A DNA stretch of 64,000 nucleotides from Herbaspirillum hiltneri N3 (lineage in GTDB: Bacteria; Pseudomonadota; Gammaproteobacteria; Burkholderiales; Burkholderiaceae_D), in assembly GCF_001267925.1 (NCBI RefSeq), contig NZ_CP011409.1, positions 3,720,001 to 3,784,000 of the forward strand, read 5' to 3'. Below, piece by piece: positions 55,826 to 64,000 of this stretch. Positions within the stretch are counted from its first letter, which is position 1. The number at the start of each line of letters is the position of its first letter. Position numbers and translations under genes: made by a program. The notes under the pieces are model-generated. The model was given only the letters and a program-made list of their open reading frames with translations. It had not been told where the DNA came from and did no database searches.

Positions 55826-56479
55826 TTACTTCTGATCTCTTGGTTTCTTGGGGTACATCGCTGTTTGGATCTGAAGCACCACGTTGAAGCGAGGCTCTTC
55901 ACCCGGCGCTTGGCCCGTGATCGTTTTCACCAACTCCACCCACGCCTCGTTACCGTACTCGTCATACCAAAATCTTTCGCCTCCTCGTGCCCCACCTGGC
56001 AATTCTCGATACTGGCTAAGTAGCTGCTTTGCTGATTTTGCACTGGGGTTACGTATGTTCGTATCATCGTCTGGGATCCACCCTGCCTGCTCCATCTTGT
56101 GAATGATGTCTTGCAGACGTCTCCATGTTTCCTCTACTCCTTCTGATTCTCGGTAGGGGCCAATACCAAACGAACGAATTGTCGTCTTCTCATACCCGAT
56201 GAACACGTTGACGTATCTGACATCGTCGAGCTGCATCCGATGACGCGGATCTCGATAGATAAACGTATGAGGCCGGTCTATAACAACTCCACCAGACTTA
56301 GGTAGCGCCTCCAATTTTAGCGTTGAACGTTGGATCACTTCGTTCCACGTATCACCGATCTGCGCCTCAATTATCGGCTTCGCTATCTTATTCTCTTCGC
56401 TCGTATTCACGGTTTCACCGCAGCCATTCAATGCCGCAATCATTCCCAGAAATGCGAGTAACTGAAGCCATCGCTTCAT
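55826..56479 (-). CDS. hypothetical lipoprotein
   Basis: The 217-residue protein is taken to start at ATG 56477-56479, which gives a lipoprotein signal MKRWLQLLAFLGMIAALNGC with the lipid-attachment cysteine at residue 20. The open frame extends to 56656 but overlaps the LysR stop and lacks a start signal. The mature part has a conserved-looking GDTWNEVIQRSTLKLEALPKSG, a motif found in small membrane-associated proteins that begin with IGDTW. The rest is polar with several Tyr and Trp. Function unknown; AT-rich composition. Confidence 0.6.
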   Translation of the reverse strand: MKRWLQLLAFLGMIAALNGCGETVNTSEENKIAKPIIEAQIGDTWNEVIQRSTLKLEALPKSGGVVIDRPHTFIYRDPRHRMQLDDVRYVNVFIGYEKTTIRSFGIGPYRESEGVEETWRRLQDIIHKMEQAGWIPDDDTNIRNPSAKSAKQLLSQYRELPGGARGGERFWYDEYGNEAWVELVKTITGQAPGEEPRFNVVLQIQTAMYPKKPRDQK

Positions 56480-56585
56480 GTACGTCTTTAAGTGGCCCCG
56501 CCTTCGGTGCCGCTGGTCGTATGGTGGCAGATATGAAGCGCAATAACGCTCACTCATTGATAGAGGGGTCATAAAATAGAGTTTG

Positions 56586-56621
56586 GTGAGTGTCTGTTTC
56601 TGGCCGGTTGCGGACGCATTG
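56586..56621. repeat. short palindromic dispersed motif, copy C
   Basis: Core GTCTGTTTCTGGCCGGTTGC, then GGACGC. It lies between the lipoprotein gene start and the LysR stop codon and is the most symmetric copy (GTCTG.../...GCGGAC). Confidence 0.6.
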
Positions 56622-57518
56622 TTACACAGCCATTTTCGCAGCGAAGAACTGAGCAAAAACTTCGACCTTCGCCGGGCGCCTACGAGCTTTTGGAAAGACT
56701 ACGTAGATAGCCGGCAACTCAGACGGAATATGTATTGCATATTCCTCCAGCAAGCGAACCAGGCGTCCGTTCCGTAGATCATCAGCGACGAGCCACTCGG
56801 GCTGAATGGTGACCCCCAGACCCGTCCGTGCCCACGCAAGCAGTGCATGCGATTCGTTGCTCGTATACATCCCTGCAACAGAAACCTTTCTGCTGACGCC
56901 ATTGATTTGATAATTCCAATGCGAAGCATGTGGCTCATGACGATACAGAAGACATTGGTGCTGAGGCAGATCATCCGGATGCTCTGGCGCTCCATATTGT
57001 GCGATGTATTTGGGACTTGCACAGGTGACGCGGCGATAGGGCAATAACCTCCGAACTATAAGATCGGAATTTTTGGCATGGCCGGCGCGGAAGGCCAGAT
57101 CAAAACGATTTCCAACAAGATCAACCAGCTGGTCATTTACCTGCAGATCGAGATCTATTTTAGGGAAACGTATTGAGAACTCATGCAGGTGAGGATAGAT
57201 GAAGGTCATCGCTACGCCTAGTGGCAATGCTACTCGAAGAGAGCCACGTGGTTCTGCCGCGAGGCTGCGTATCGCCTCCTCTGCTTCTGCAGATTGCTCG
57301 ACGATTCGTTTTGCATGTTCGTACCAAAGGCGCCCTGCTTCCGTAACGTTGATGCGACGAGTCGTGCGATCGAGCAATCGAGCGCCCAGTTTCGTTTCGG
57401 TACGAGCTAATAGCATCGTGACAGTTGCAGGCGCCAGCCCTAATACTCGCGCAGCTTGCGCCATACTGCCGGAATCAACTATCTGGCAGAAAACTTGCAT
57501 ATTGAAAAGTTGATCCAT
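56622..57518 (-). CDS. LysR-family transcriptional regulator
   Basis: The 298-residue protein starts at ATG 57516-57518 (MDQLFNMQVF). The N-terminal helix-turn-helix has the form VFCQIVDSGSMAQAARVLGLAPATVTMLLARTETKLGARLLDRTTRR. The effector domain (from residue 90) starts RGSLRVALPLGVAMTFIYPHL. This matches the subgroup of LysR proteins that regulate adjacent oxidoreductases. The divergent neighbour is a GFA-family gene, 120 bases away, a plausible target. Ligand unknown. Confidence 0.9.
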   Translation of the reverse strand: MDQLFNMQVFCQIVDSGSMAQAARVLGLAPATVTMLLARTETKLGARLLDRTTRRINVTEAGRLWYEHAKRIVEQSAEAEEAIRSLAAEPRGSLRVALPLGVAMTFIYPHLHEFSIRFPKIDLDLQVNDQLVDLVGNRFDLAFRAGHAKNSDLIVRRLLPYRRVTCASPKYIAQYGAPEHPDDLPQHQCLLYRHEPHASHWNYQINGVSRKVSVAGMYTSNESHALLAWARTGLGVTIQPEWLVADDLRNGRLVRLLEEYAIHIPSELPAIYVVFPKARRRPAKVEVFAQFFAAKMAV

Positions 57519-57638
57519 GTGTCGATTATTTAGGAAAGATAAAGAATCCATTAACAAGGACCTACTTTATCAAACCTCGGAAGGACCATATGATTTCCGA
57601 CACCGAATCTTCATATATCAACCCAAGTGGGAAATGTC

Positions 57639-58034
57639 ATGACTCAACGAGGAAGCTGCCTTTGTCGCCGCGTGCAGTATCAAATTGACGGCCTGCTGAC
57701 CGATGTCCTAAATTGTCATTGCTCGATGTGCCGAAAGCTGCATGCATCTGCGTTTCGAACGCGCGCCAAGGTAGCGAGTAAAGATTGGAAATGGATATCA
57801 GGAGAGGAATTCGTTAAGTTCTACGAGTCCTCATCTGGTGAGCACAAAGGATTTTGCAGTGAATGTGGATCGAGTCTTTTGACGCGCTTCGACGAAAATC
57901 CGGAAGTGTTTGGCTTCCCCTTGGGGACCCTGGATACAGACCCGGGCGTGCAGGCACAACGACATGTTTTTGTCGGAAGCAAGGCACCTTGGTACCATAT
58001 TACAGATCAGCTTCCTCAACACGACGAATATTAA
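57639..58034 (+). CDS. GFA-family zinc protein, divergent from LysR
   Basis: The 131-residue protein starts at ATG 57639 after GGGAAA; GTG 57627 is an alternative. Zinc-binding cysteines are in CLCRRVQY, NCHCSMCRK and FCSECGSSL, the GFA/CENP-V pattern. It is a diverged paralogue of the gene at 27809. The divergent LysR gene suggests inducible expression. The reaction is not established for this family. Confidence 0.88.
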   Translation: MTQRGSCLCRRVQYQIDGLLTDVLNCHCSMCRKLHASAFRTRAKVASKDWKWISGEEFVKFYESSSGEHKGFCSECGSSLLTRFDENPEVFGFPLGTLDTDPGVQAQRHVFVGSKAPWYHITDQLPQHDEY

Positions 58035-58848
58035 GAATCGGTTCACTTTGAGAGAGAACGTCTGCATCTGGCCGATTGCGGCCGTCCATTACGTCAAGCT
58101 CCCGTCCTCCCGCCAATACTTCTATTCACCGGATTCGACCGTACTCATACTGACCTTCTGTTGCCAATTGACCATTTTATGAAATTACGGCAAGCACCAT
58201 GTTCATGGCCGTCAACATAATTCACTTCCGACCGTAACTCACCAGATTGATAGCGGCACCGAAGAGACCGTGCCTCAACCATCTTGAGCCATCGGGGAAA
58301 GATGGCGAGAGTATCAACACTTAACTTCTTAGCTTAGCGCAGATTAGGTAGCCATTTCGCCCGAAGTCTAGACACTGACTACCCAGCCTGACCTATCTTT
58401 CTGCATTCTTTCGTCAGAGAGTGCCGGCACCCGTAGGATTTGGTGTGGGCAACGTGCCCCGTGAGCGAAGCGCACGGAATGTGTCTGTCGCGTCAATTGG
58501 TTGTTAAATTATCACCATTCCCTAGGCGCTTTTTACAAAGCGCATTCCCATTTCGATAGCGACGTCTGCTCAATTGTAAATTTTTTGCTTTTAGCAGAAA
58601 AATTACTTCAGAACATCATTTCGTTCGCCGTTAAGTAATGAAATTCCTAAGCTCCGGAATGAGGAAGATAGTCGGTATTCTTTGAAGCACACGCAGGAAT
58701 TGATAAAAAAGTACATCCCTCGTCTCAGATGAATTTGTTCAATCAATGTGAGTTTGCCAAGCGTTAACGTATTTCAAGTCGATTACGAAGGTACGGTCAA
58801 ACATCAACAGTCACTAACACAGTCACTAATAACTCAAAAATACCCAAC
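58035..58848. other. 814-base gene-free stretch before the chemoreceptor gene
   Basis: It includes palindromic motif copy D at 58054-58091. The rest is AT-rich in its second half. No open frame over 60 codons with a plausible start was found and no RNA gene was recognised. The chemoreceptor promoter must lie near 58700-58848 but was not placed. Confidence 0.45.
58054..58091. repeat. short palindromic dispersed motif, copy D
   Basis: Core GTCTGCATCTGGCCGATTGC, then GGCCGTC. It lies 20 bases after the GFA stop codon and is the plus-strand counterpart of the other copies. Confidence 0.55.
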
Positions 58849-60558
58849 ATGAAACTTGCCTCCCTGACAATCAAGTCGCGTCTCGCACTTGTCATGACCG
58901 TCCTTTCCGCGCTACTACTCTCCATCGGTGCCACTGGCCTCTTCGGCATATCCACCGTCGTGAAGATCAACCGCGAGCTGTATCAGGTTCGCATGCCCAA
59001 GACCGTGGCTGCCGACAATACCTTGTTGTGGGTCGGCCGGCAACGCACCTCGCTGGACCAGGCTGCGCTGACTACCGACCCGGCTTGGGCGCAGCAAATG
59101 TACAAAACCGAAGCAGATGTCGGAAAGCAGGCGCTGGAGTGGTGGGCAAAGTATGCAGCGTTACCGCAAAGCGATCAGGGCAAGAAACTGGTGCAGGAAG
59201 TCACGGACGGTCTGACCAAGACCGAAAAAGCCATAGACGAATTCCGAGACGCGATCAAAGGCGGGGATCGCCAGCAGATTTCCGACAAGGCGCGTTTGGT
59301 CGGCACCGTCTACACGGCGATGCAAAAAAGCGGCACGCTACTCAATGAATATGAAACCGACGCTGCACGTCAAAACTACGAAGACTCGCTGACACGCTAC
59401 GAAAACTTCAGGATGATTTCCATCGCGGCAATGGTGATCGGCCTGCTGCTGGCAGGTTATAGCTGGTTCTCTCTGCGCCGCGCGATCTCGCGTCCGATCG
59501 AACAGGCGCTCAAACATTTCGATGACATCGCCGAAGGCGACTTGACGCATCGGGTGAACGTGCACTCGCACGATGAAATGGGCCAGTTGTTAAAGGGCTT
59601 ATCGAGGATGCAAGAAAATCTGACCAAGACCGTCTCCACCGTACGCACCGGCAGCGATGCCATCGCCACCGCGACCAAGGAAATCAGCGCCGGCAACCTC
59701 GACCTGTCTTCTCGCACAGAACAACAAGCCGCCTCGCTCGAGGAAACTGCGTCCAGCATGGAAGAACTGACTAGCACCGTGAAGCACAACGCTGACAACG
59801 CGCGTCAGGCATCGACGCTCGCCGTCAACGCTTCGCAGATCGCCAGTGCCGGCAACGACGTGGTCAGCCGGGTCGTCACCACCATGGATGAAATCCGGGA
59901 CAGTTCGACCAAGATCACCGAGATCGTCGGCATCATTGACGGCATCGCCTTCCAGACAAATATCCTGGCGCTCAATGCTGCCGTCGAAGCAGCACGCGCC
60001 GGCGAGCAAGGACGCGGTTTTGCGGTGGTTGCGACCGAAGTGCGCGCCCTGGCGCAACGCTCTTCCAGCGCAGCCAAAGAGATCAAGGACCTGATCATGT
60101 TATCGGTGGAGCGCGTGCAGACCGGTTCCACGCTGGCCGGCCAGGCCGGCCAGACCATGAGCGAGATCATTGGCGCTGTGCAGCGCGTAACCGACATCAT
60201 GGGGGAAATTTCTTCTGCTTCGAGCGAACAAAGTTCGGGCATCGATCAAGTTTCGCGCGCTGTCACGCAGATGGATGAAGCGACGCAACAAAACGCCGCG
60301 CTGGTCGAGCAAGCCAGCGCGGCCGCCAAGTCGCTGGAGCAACAGGCCCTGTCGCTCAAGGATGCGGTGTCGATTTTCAAGCTTATCGAACAACAAAGCG
60401 CAGTACCCCGGGCTGTCGCCTTCCCGCAGGCAGCCCGGGCGATCGCCAAGCCACATAAGTCGCCTGCGGCGAAACGTCCGGTGGCAGCACTGAGCTCACC
60501 CGCCTCCGACATCGCCAAGCCGACGGCAACGTCGGGCGACGACTGGGAAACCTTCTGA
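58849..60558 (+). CDS. methyl-accepting chemotaxis protein with CheR-docking tail
   Basis: The 569-residue transmembrane chemoreceptor starts at ATG 58849. The first helix is residues 12-34, a periplasmic four-helix-bundle sensor spans about 40-190, and the second helix is near 190-210 (MISIAAMVIGLLLAGYSWFSL). HAMP follows, then the signalling domain with the hairpin tip FQTNILALNAAVEAARAGEQGRGFAVVA. The last residues are DDWETF, a D/NWETF pentapeptide that tethers CheR and CheB, so it is a high-efficiency receptor. No other chemotaxis gene is nearby. The ligand is unknown. Confidence 0.93.
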   Translation: MKLASLTIKSRLALVMTVLSALLLSIGATGLFGISTVVKINRELYQVRMPKTVAADNTLLWVGRQRTSLDQAALTTDPAWAQQMYKTEADVGKQALEWWAKYAALPQSDQGKKLVQEVTDGLTKTEKAIDEFRDAIKGGDRQQISDKARLVGTVYTAMQKSGTLLNEYETDAARQNYEDSLTRYENFRMISIAAMVIGLLLAGYSWFSLRRAISRPIEQALKHFDDIAEGDLTHRVNVHSHDEMGQLLKGLSRMQENLTKTVSTVRTGSDAIATATKEISAGNLDLSSRTEQQAASLEETASSMEELTSTVKHNADNARQASTLAVNASQIASAGNDVVSRVVTTMDEIRDSSTKITEIVGIIDGIAFQTNILALNAAVEAARAGEQGRGFAVVATEVRALAQRSSSAAKEIKDLIMLSVERVQTGSTLAGQAGQTMSEIIGAVQRVTDIMGEISSASSEQSSGIDQVSRAVTQMDEATQQNAALVEQASAAAKSLEQQALSLKDAVSIFKLIEQQSAVPRAVAFPQAARAIAKPHKSPAAKRPVAALSSPASDIAKPTATSGDDWETF

Positions 60559-60747
60559 TCGTACAAGGCGGCTTTATTCGTGTATGCCACTGTCGTCCGG
60601 GCATTCTTTCTGAGCAGAGAGCCGAAGGTCTGCTCAGGTATTCCATTTCTTACGCAGCCATGCTGAGGCCTCCCTGTCGCCATCTCAATGCGGCGGGACC
60701 GCTCAGCGCACACCACAATCTCACCCACTTGCAATAAGGAGGCACAG

Positions 60748-61512
60748 ATGAGTAACGACACCACTCAACCCCCACCGCGTCGCCACTTCCTGCGACAGGT
60801 CATCACCGTCGCAGGCAGCGCTTCCCTTTCTTCTCCGCTGGCCGTCGGCAGCGGCGCCGCCGCCGCCGTGGCAGTAACCGGCGCGCATGCCGCGCAAGAT
60901 CCCGCGACACCGGTATCCGCACCGGGCCTGATCGGATATGAATGCTTCAGCGCCGACGAAGCCGCGTTCACCGAAACCATGGTCAACGTGATGTGTCCGG
61001 CCGATCAGTTCACGCCCAACGGCGTCGACTGCGGCCTGGCGATTTTCATGGACCGCCAACTGGGCGGTGCCTACGGAAAAGGCGCTGGCCGCTACATGCA
61101 CGGCCCCTGGACGCAAGGCAAGCCGCAGCTGGGCCTGCAGCTGCCGCTCACGCCCGAGCAGTTTTTCAAGGCCGGCGTTGAAGCCGCAAATCGCCAGGCG
61201 CAAGGAAAATTCGGCAAGACCTTCGACCAACTACAACCGGCGGAAGCCGATGCTTTCCTGGCCGCGATTGCTGACGGCAAGGTCATCGATGAGGCGGTCC
61301 CGCTGGCAGCGTGGTTCAACGAGCTGGTCTACCCCTTGTTCACGCAAGCCTGTTACGCCGACCCGCTCTACGGCGGCAACAACAACAAGGTTTTCTGGAA
61401 GATGCTGGGCTATCCCGGCTTGCCGGCGACGCACACCCTCGACATGGTCAACTATCGCGGGAAGCCTTTCCCCGGCGCGAAAGATCCCAAGTCCATCCTC
61501 GACTTCAGCTAA
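60748..61512 (+). CDS. gluconate 2-dehydrogenase subunit 3 family protein (Tat-exported)
   Basis: The 254-residue protein starts at ATG 60748 after AAGGAGG. It has a twin-arginine signal (PRRHFLRQVITVAGSASL), with cleavage near AHA. The mature part matches the small gamma subunit of membrane-linked sugar and sugar-acid dehydrogenases (FSADEAAFTETMVNVMCPADQFTPNGVDCGLAIFMDRQLGGAYG). It carries no cofactor; its Tat signal exports the flavoprotein as a complex. It lies 9 bases before the flavoprotein gene. Conversion of gluconate to 2-ketogluconate is the inferred role, but related complexes oxidise glucose, fructose or sorbitol. Confidence 0.85.
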   Translation: MSNDTTQPPPRRHFLRQVITVAGSASLSSPLAVGSGAAAAVAVTGAHAAQDPATPVSAPGLIGYECFSADEAAFTETMVNVMCPADQFTPNGVDCGLAIFMDRQLGGAYGKGAGRYMHGPWTQGKPQLGLQLPLTPEQFFKAGVEAANRQAQGKFGKTFDQLQPAEADAFLAAIADGKVIDEAVPLAAWFNELVYPLFTQACYADPLYGGNNNKVFWKMLGYPGLPATHTLDMVNYRGKPFPGAKDPKSILDFS

Positions 61513-61521
61513 GGACTCACC

Positions 61522-63282
61522 ATGATTAAAAAACTGCAAAAGCGGACGGTCGTGATCGTCGGTGGCGGCCTCACTGCGGGCCTTGTTTCACGTCAACTGA
61601 CTGACCAGGGCATCGACGTGCTGGTATTGGAACGCGGCGGCGACCACACCAGCGGTGCCGAAGCCAAGCTGCCGTCGCAACGCGACGAATTGCGCTGGGA
61701 CGTGCGCCAGGGCCTGGTGCAAAAATGGAATGTGCAGACCTACACGCTGCGCCATTCGCGCAACGACACCTCGCTGCCGGTACGCTGGATGGAAGCCTTC
61801 CTGCCCGGTGAAGGCATGGGCGGCGCGGCCAATCACTGGAACGGCCACACCTGGCGCTGGTCGGAGTACGAACCGACCTTGCGCACGCACTACGTCAATC
61901 GCTACGGCGCCAAGGTAATTCCCGTCAATATGCCGCTGCAGGATTGGGGCGTTACCTACAAGGAAATGGAGCCGCACCACGATCTGTTCGAGAAGCTGTT
62001 CGGCATCTCCGGCAAAGCCGGTAACATCAACGGAAAAAAACAGCCAGGCGGCAATCCGTTCGAAGCGCCGCGCCGCGGCGAATATCCGCAAAAGCCGCTG
62101 GAGATAACCGAAGCCGGTTCGATCTTCCGGCAGACTGCCGAAAAATTGGGCTACCATCCGTTTCCCACTCCGGCCGCCAACTCCTCCGGCGTGTACACCA
62201 ATCCGGACGGCCAGAAGCTCGGCCAGTGCCAGTATTGCGGCCACTGCGAACGCTTCATTTGTGAAGCGCAAGCCAAGGGTTCTCCGGAAGTCTTGCTGTA
62301 TCCGATGCTCAAGCAGCGCAAGGGTTTTGAATTGCGTCTGAACAGCCATGTACTGGGCGTCAACTATGATCAGAAGGCCAAGCGCGTCACGGGCGTGCGT
62401 TATCTCGACCTGCTTAGTGGCCAGGAATACGAACAGCCGGCGGATGTCGTGGTGCTGGGCGCGTTCACCATGACCAACACCAAGCTGCTCCTGCTAGACA
62501 AGATCGGCACCCCCTATGATCCATCCACCGGCAAGGGCGTGGTCGGTAAAAACTTCTGCTACCAGACCACCTCGTCGGTGAACGTCTTCATGAAGGACCG
62601 CTGGACCAACCCGTTCCTGTCCACCGGCAGCACCGGCACGGTGATTGACGACTTCAACAACGACAACTTTGACCATACCGGCCTCGGCTTCCTCGGCGGT
62701 GGCATGATCAGCGCCAACATGTTCAGCGGCCGTCCCATTGTTGCACGCCGCCTGCCGCCGGGCACGCCCCGCTGGGGCACCAAGTGGAAGCAGGCCAACG
62801 TCGACTGGTATGCACACTCTTTCGGCATGTCGATCCAGGGCAGCTGTTATCCGAACACGGAGAACTTCCTCGACCTCGATCCGGTATACAAGGACGCTTA
62901 CGGCCAGCCACTGGTACGCATGACTTTTGACTGGCGCGACAACGAAACCAAGATGTCGGCATACGTCACCAAGAAGATGGAAGACATCGCCAAGGCCATG
63001 GGAGCCGACATCGTCGGTCCGGCGGTACCACGAAAAAGTCCGTTCGACATCCGAGCGTACCAGACCACGCACATCACCGGTGGCACCGCTATGGGTTCTG
63101 ATCCGTCGCACAGCGTCGTCTCGCCGCACTTGCAGCATTGGGATGCTCAGAATCTGTTCGTGGTCGGCGCATCGGTGTTTCAGCACAACGCCGGCTACAA
63201 CCCGACCGGCCCGCTGGCGGCACTGGCGCTGCGACTAGGCGACGACTTGGTGCAATACGTGCAGCGTCCACGCATGCTGTGA
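61522..63282 (+). CDS. GMC-family FAD dehydrogenase, gluconate 2-dehydrogenase-type large subunit
   Basis: The 586-residue flavoprotein has the FAD-binding start VVIVGGGLTAGLVSRQLTDQGIDVLVLERG and the second GMC region PADVVVLGAFTMTNTKLLLL. The cysteine cluster CQYCGHCERFIC near residues 236-247 is where related enzymes bind a [3Fe-4S] centre. The C-terminal catalytic part has HITGGTAMG and NPTGPLAALALRLGDDL, including the His/Asn active-site pair (SVFQHNAGYNPT). It has no signal peptide and is probably exported with the Tat-tagged small subunit. Electrons would pass to the cytochrome c encoded next. Confidence 0.85.
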   Translation: MIKKLQKRTVVIVGGGLTAGLVSRQLTDQGIDVLVLERGGDHTSGAEAKLPSQRDELRWDVRQGLVQKWNVQTYTLRHSRNDTSLPVRWMEAFLPGEGMGGAANHWNGHTWRWSEYEPTLRTHYVNRYGAKVIPVNMPLQDWGVTYKEMEPHHDLFEKLFGISGKAGNINGKKQPGGNPFEAPRRGEYPQKPLEITEAGSIFRQTAEKLGYHPFPTPAANSSGVYTNPDGQKLGQCQYCGHCERFICEAQAKGSPEVLLYPMLKQRKGFELRLNSHVLGVNYDQKAKRVTGVRYLDLLSGQEYEQPADVVVLGAFTMTNTKLLLLDKIGTPYDPSTGKGVVGKNFCYQTTSSVNVFMKDRWTNPFLSTGSTGTVIDDFNNDNFDHTGLGFLGGGMISANMFSGRPIVARRLPPGTPRWGTKWKQANVDWYAHSFGMSIQGSCYPNTENFLDLDPVYKDAYGQPLVRMTFDWRDNETKMSAYVTKKMEDIAKAMGADIVGPAVPRKSPFDIRAYQTTHITGGTAMGSDPSHSVVSPHLQHWDAQNLFVVGASVFQHNAGYNPTGPLAALALRLGDDLVQYVQRPRML

Positions 63283-63318
63283 TGAAAAACAGCGATTGAA
63301 ATTTTTCAGGAGTCAACA

Positions 63319-63702
63319 ATGATGAATAAAATACCGCAACTACGTCAGGCAGTACTTACTGCCGCGATCGTACTGGCAGGTGCTGCGACACCTGCACATG
63401 CGCAAGACGTCAACGCCGGAAAACAAGTCTATGCGCAATGCGCGGCGTGCCATGCCGTGACAGCGAGCAACGGCGTCGGCCCCGGCCTGCTGGGGATTGT
63501 CGGCCGCAGGTCGGCGGCGGCGCCAGGCTTTCGCTACAGCCCGGCGCTCAAACGCGCCAATCTGACATGGGATGAAAAGACCCTCGACACCTACATCGCC
63601 GATCCGCAAAAAGTGGTGCCGGGCAATCTGATGCCCTTCTCCGGCATTGCCGACGCCAGGCAGCGCGCCGATCTGATTGCGTATCTGAATACGATCAAAT
63701 AA
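63319..63702 (+). CDS. monohaem c-type cytochrome of the dehydrogenase complex
   Basis: The 127-residue protein has a signal peptide (residues 1-28, ending AHA). A single haem-binding motif CAACH lies near residue 45, and the distal methionine is in LMPFSG near residue 109, so it is a class I cytochrome c. It is encoded 36 bases after the GMC subunit. Typical gluconate 2-dehydrogenases use a triple-haem membrane cytochrome of 400 or more residues; this is a small soluble form, so the route to the quinone pool or oxidase differs. Confidence 0.88.
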   Translation: MMNKIPQLRQAVLTAAIVLAGAATPAHAQDVNAGKQVYAQCAACHAVTASNGVGPGLLGIVGRRSAAAPGFRYSPALKRANLTWDEKTLDTYIADPQKVVPGNLMPFSGIADARQRADLIAYLNTIK

Positions 63703-64000
63703 GCAGTCCGGGCCTGTCCGCCAGCACGGCTTGTGGTTCGTGCTGGAATTCTGTGAGATCGGCGGAGATTTCCAGTGTCCGAAAACTGCTGAGGCCGTGT
63801 AAAAACGTGGAGAATTCCAAGCCATCGAAAAATCGGCATTCGTTCAATTTTCTCAATATCGGGAAGAGTCTTTCTCTCCACGATTTTTTTGAAAATTTGC
63901 GTTTTTACACAGCCTCGGTCGTTTTTGGACGTTGGTCGTCTCTTCAGCGGACCTGAACCTTCCGCATCCGCCCCGTGGCACATCGCGCATCTTCCAATGA
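63703..64000. other. terminal 300 bases without a gene
   Basis: They contain an 8-bp perfect hairpin CCAGCACG/CGTGCTGG at 63721-63746, probably the cytochrome transcript end, and the inverted-repeat element at 63777-63930. No gene was found up to the window edge. Confidence 0.5.
63777..63930. repeat. 154-bp element with terminal inverted repeats
   Basis: The ends are imperfect 31-base inverted repeats sharing GTCC-AAAAC and GAGGC-GTGTAAAAACG; the 17-base inner part has one mismatch. A nested pair CGTGGAGA/TCTCCACG lies inside at 63806 and 63875. There is no coding capacity. Structure resembles a MITE or a palindromic intergenic repeat; no flanking target duplication was identified. Confidence 0.65.

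Noticed and set aside
58320..58510. Integron attC-like site (ATTTAAC and GTTAAGT on the minus strand) suggesting a cassette array
   Set aside because: The two ends are about 185 bases apart with little complementarity between arms, no integrase is present, and the motif at other gene borders does not have core-site form.

Overview
The window reads as a chromosomal segment of a betaproteobacterium in Burkholderiales, most likely an Oxalobacteraceae member close to Herbaspirillum. The evidence is the GC-rich codon use, the order rpsP-rimM-trmD-rplS followed by a NUDIX CoA pyrophosphatase and a CobD/CbiB-family protein, DUF3579 beside fumC, and a PtxS/kgu-type ketogluconate cluster. The genus is inference. 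No transposase, integrase, CRISPR array or rRNA operon was seen.

Layout. 1-934: end of an amino-acid ABC binding protein and tRNA-Arg(TCT). 1019-6134: an AT-richer 5-kb island (methyltransferase, polysaccharide polymerase, flippase) bounded by a displaced 3' piece of tRNA-Pro and the intact tRNA-Pro(TGG). 6483-17139: housekeeping and envelope genes (DUF3300 protein, prfC, ppx with a Pho box, TP-methylase, S49 peptidase, Rieske protein, a beheaded HAD phosphatase joined to the end of tamA, ferredoxin-NADP reductase). 17256-25383: a chaperone-usher fimbrial locus with a LuxR-type response regulator and an adhesin gene carrying a G9 tract. 25529-31536: a dead hydrolase/hydratase chimera, a CcdA-thioredoxin pair, a GFA protein, an OmpR-type two-component system and trpS. 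31837-43603: small exported proteins, fumC, the rpsP operon, an acyl-CoA dehydrogenase and etfAB.

43832-51030 is the most coherent pathway. A PtxS-like LacI repressor and two matching operators lie upstream of one long minus-strand operon: a polar-amino-acid-type ABC importer followed by kguE, kguK and kguD. At 60748-63702 lies a three-gene periplasmic gluconate-2-dehydrogenase-type enzyme (Tat-exported small subunit, GMC flavoprotein, monohaem cytochrome c). Together they suggest a route from gluconate to 2-ketogluconate in the periplasm, ABC import, phosphorylation by KguK and reduction by KguD to 6-phosphogluconate. In Pseudomonas the import step is done by the MFS carrier KguT, so the ABC importer would be a substitution.

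51322-58034 holds a Fur-type TonB siderophore receptor and a patch of small poorly known genes (VOC, lipoproteins, an Imm35/L7-L12-like protein, a zinc-ribbon membrane protein, LysR, GFA) punctuated by four copies of a short palindromic motif. 58849-60558 is an orphan chemoreceptor ending in a CheR-docking pentapeptide.

Two gene junctions (14310-14316 and about 25793-25810) look like rearrangement scars, each destroying the catalytic part of a gene. Two roughly 150-bp imperfect palindromes of one family (26206-26350 and 48703-48855) and a terminal inverted-repeat element (63777-63930) are the main non-coding structures.
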